From JAEUIG01 sp046349775 (lineage in GTDB: Bacteria; Planctomycetota; Planctomycetia; Planctomycetales; Planctomycetaceae): a DNA stretch of 64,000 nt. The stretch is taken from the NCBI GenBank assembly GCA_046349775.1, contig JAXMBS010000004.1:1-64000 (forward strand). Direction: 5' to 3'. Under the pieces are notes generated by a model. It saw only the letters and a program-made list of their open reading frames with translations. It was not told the origin of the DNA and searched no databases. Each line of letters starts with the position of its first letter. Within the stretch, counting starts at the first letter, position 1. A program made the position numbers and the translations under genes. Shown in pieces: positions 63,697 to 64,000 of the stretch.

Positions 63697-64000
63697 TTAT
63701 TCGCTTGGCAGGTTTTCTTCTGTTGGATCGACTTGGAAGCGCATGCCTTTCGGCGGTTGTCTTGATCGACGCAGCATCTCATTGAATGGCAACTGGGGCG
63801 GAGACAGTGGTGCGTTGAAGCCAATGAATCCGTGCGGCCGAGCTGGCATCATTACAGGCGGATTGACGGACCACCACAAGTCGCTGAGTGCATGTGCGCC
63901 GGGCAGATCCGACTCGCAAAACCGAAGGAGCGGCTTGAATACTGGACGCGTGGCTTCTGCGGTTGAGTTGCTGATGTAGTTGTCGAGCGCCAGTCGCGAA
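63697..64000 (-). CDS. C-terminal part of an unrecognised protein (5' end outside window)
   Basis: A frame open from the window edge to a stop at 63697 gives the last 101 residues of a protein: SRLALDNYISNSTAEATRPV, LLRFCESDLPGAHALSDLWW, FNAPLSPPQLPFNEMLRRSR and a C-terminus VDPTEENLPSE. It has no membrane segment. I do not recognise a family. It is transcribed toward the isomerase. Confidence 0.55.
   Translation of the reverse strand, partial: SRLALDNYISNSTAEATRPVFKPLLRFCESDLPGAHALSDLWWSVNPPVMMPARPHGFIGFNAPLSPPQLPFNEMLRRSRQPPKGMRFQVDPTEENLPSE

Overview
The window looks like a stretch of chromosome from a high-GC bacterium of the Planctomycetota, probably order Planctomycetales; this is inferred from gene content, not from a marker gene. 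Typical signs are two secreted sulfatases, several PQQ-type beta-propeller proteins, a Tat-exported Gfo/Idh/MocA oxidoreductase, tandem cyclase and NIPSNAP domains, two squalene-cyclase-like repeat proteins, a large ECF sigma factor with a membrane-anchored C-terminal extension, and short dispersed hairpin repeats between genes. One RNA gene, tRNA-Arg(ACG), is at 32823-32895. I see no CRISPR array, phage, transposase, plasmid or replication origin.

Layout. 1-3.2 kb: end of a hybrid histidine kinase, a C45-type acyltransferase and a propeller-like protein. 3.2-5.8 kb (minus): a Tad-type pilus/secretion cassette (TadG-like VWA protein, HAMP-like membrane protein, two TadE-like pseudopilins). 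6-21.9 kb: a double-cyclase protein, an FGGY kinase diverging from a truncated haemoglobin, and a run of exported or redox proteins, many disrupted by frameshifts (two TlpA-like proteins, a CxxCH squalene-cyclase-like protein, an FMN hydroxyacid oxidase, an esterase/SMP-30 fusion), then a PQQ protein and a MocA oxidoreductase. 22-30 kb: a DHFR-like reductase between two copies of a 100-bp repeat, a TPR protein, a sulfatase, a creatininase-like hydrolase and an FHA-GAF-PAS-GAF kinase with its LuxR-type regulator. 30-36 kb: NIPSNAP, Nramp, the tRNA and three small exported genes. 36-50.4 kb: an iron alcohol dehydrogenase with a PQQ lipoprotein, a HEAT lipoprotein, DUF1990, a molybdenum hydroxylase, an HSL-type esterase, a thioredoxin-like protein, a hidden SMI1/KNR4 gene, an amidohydrolase, a phosphohexomutase, and a MerR regulator with an MGMT-like protein. 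50.4-64 kb: squalene-cyclase-like and LRR membrane proteins, an arylsulfatase, the sigma factor bracketed by ~330-bp direct repeats, a two-gene caspase / EACC1-like module, a fucose-isomerase-type enzyme and a partial gene.

Most of the content is a saprophyte's exported catabolic and redox equipment (sulfatases, esterase, isomerase, MocA, ADH, XDH) with signalling around it. The most interesting unit is the caspase-like protease overlapping a small EACC1-like gene (59981-61833), which has the form of a biological-conflict or cell-death module. About eighteen loci carry frameshifts, grouped in patches with long clean stretches between; conserved residues survive on both sides of the breaks, so local sequence error is at least as likely as gene decay. 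Coordinates of those genes cover the whole reconstructed locus.
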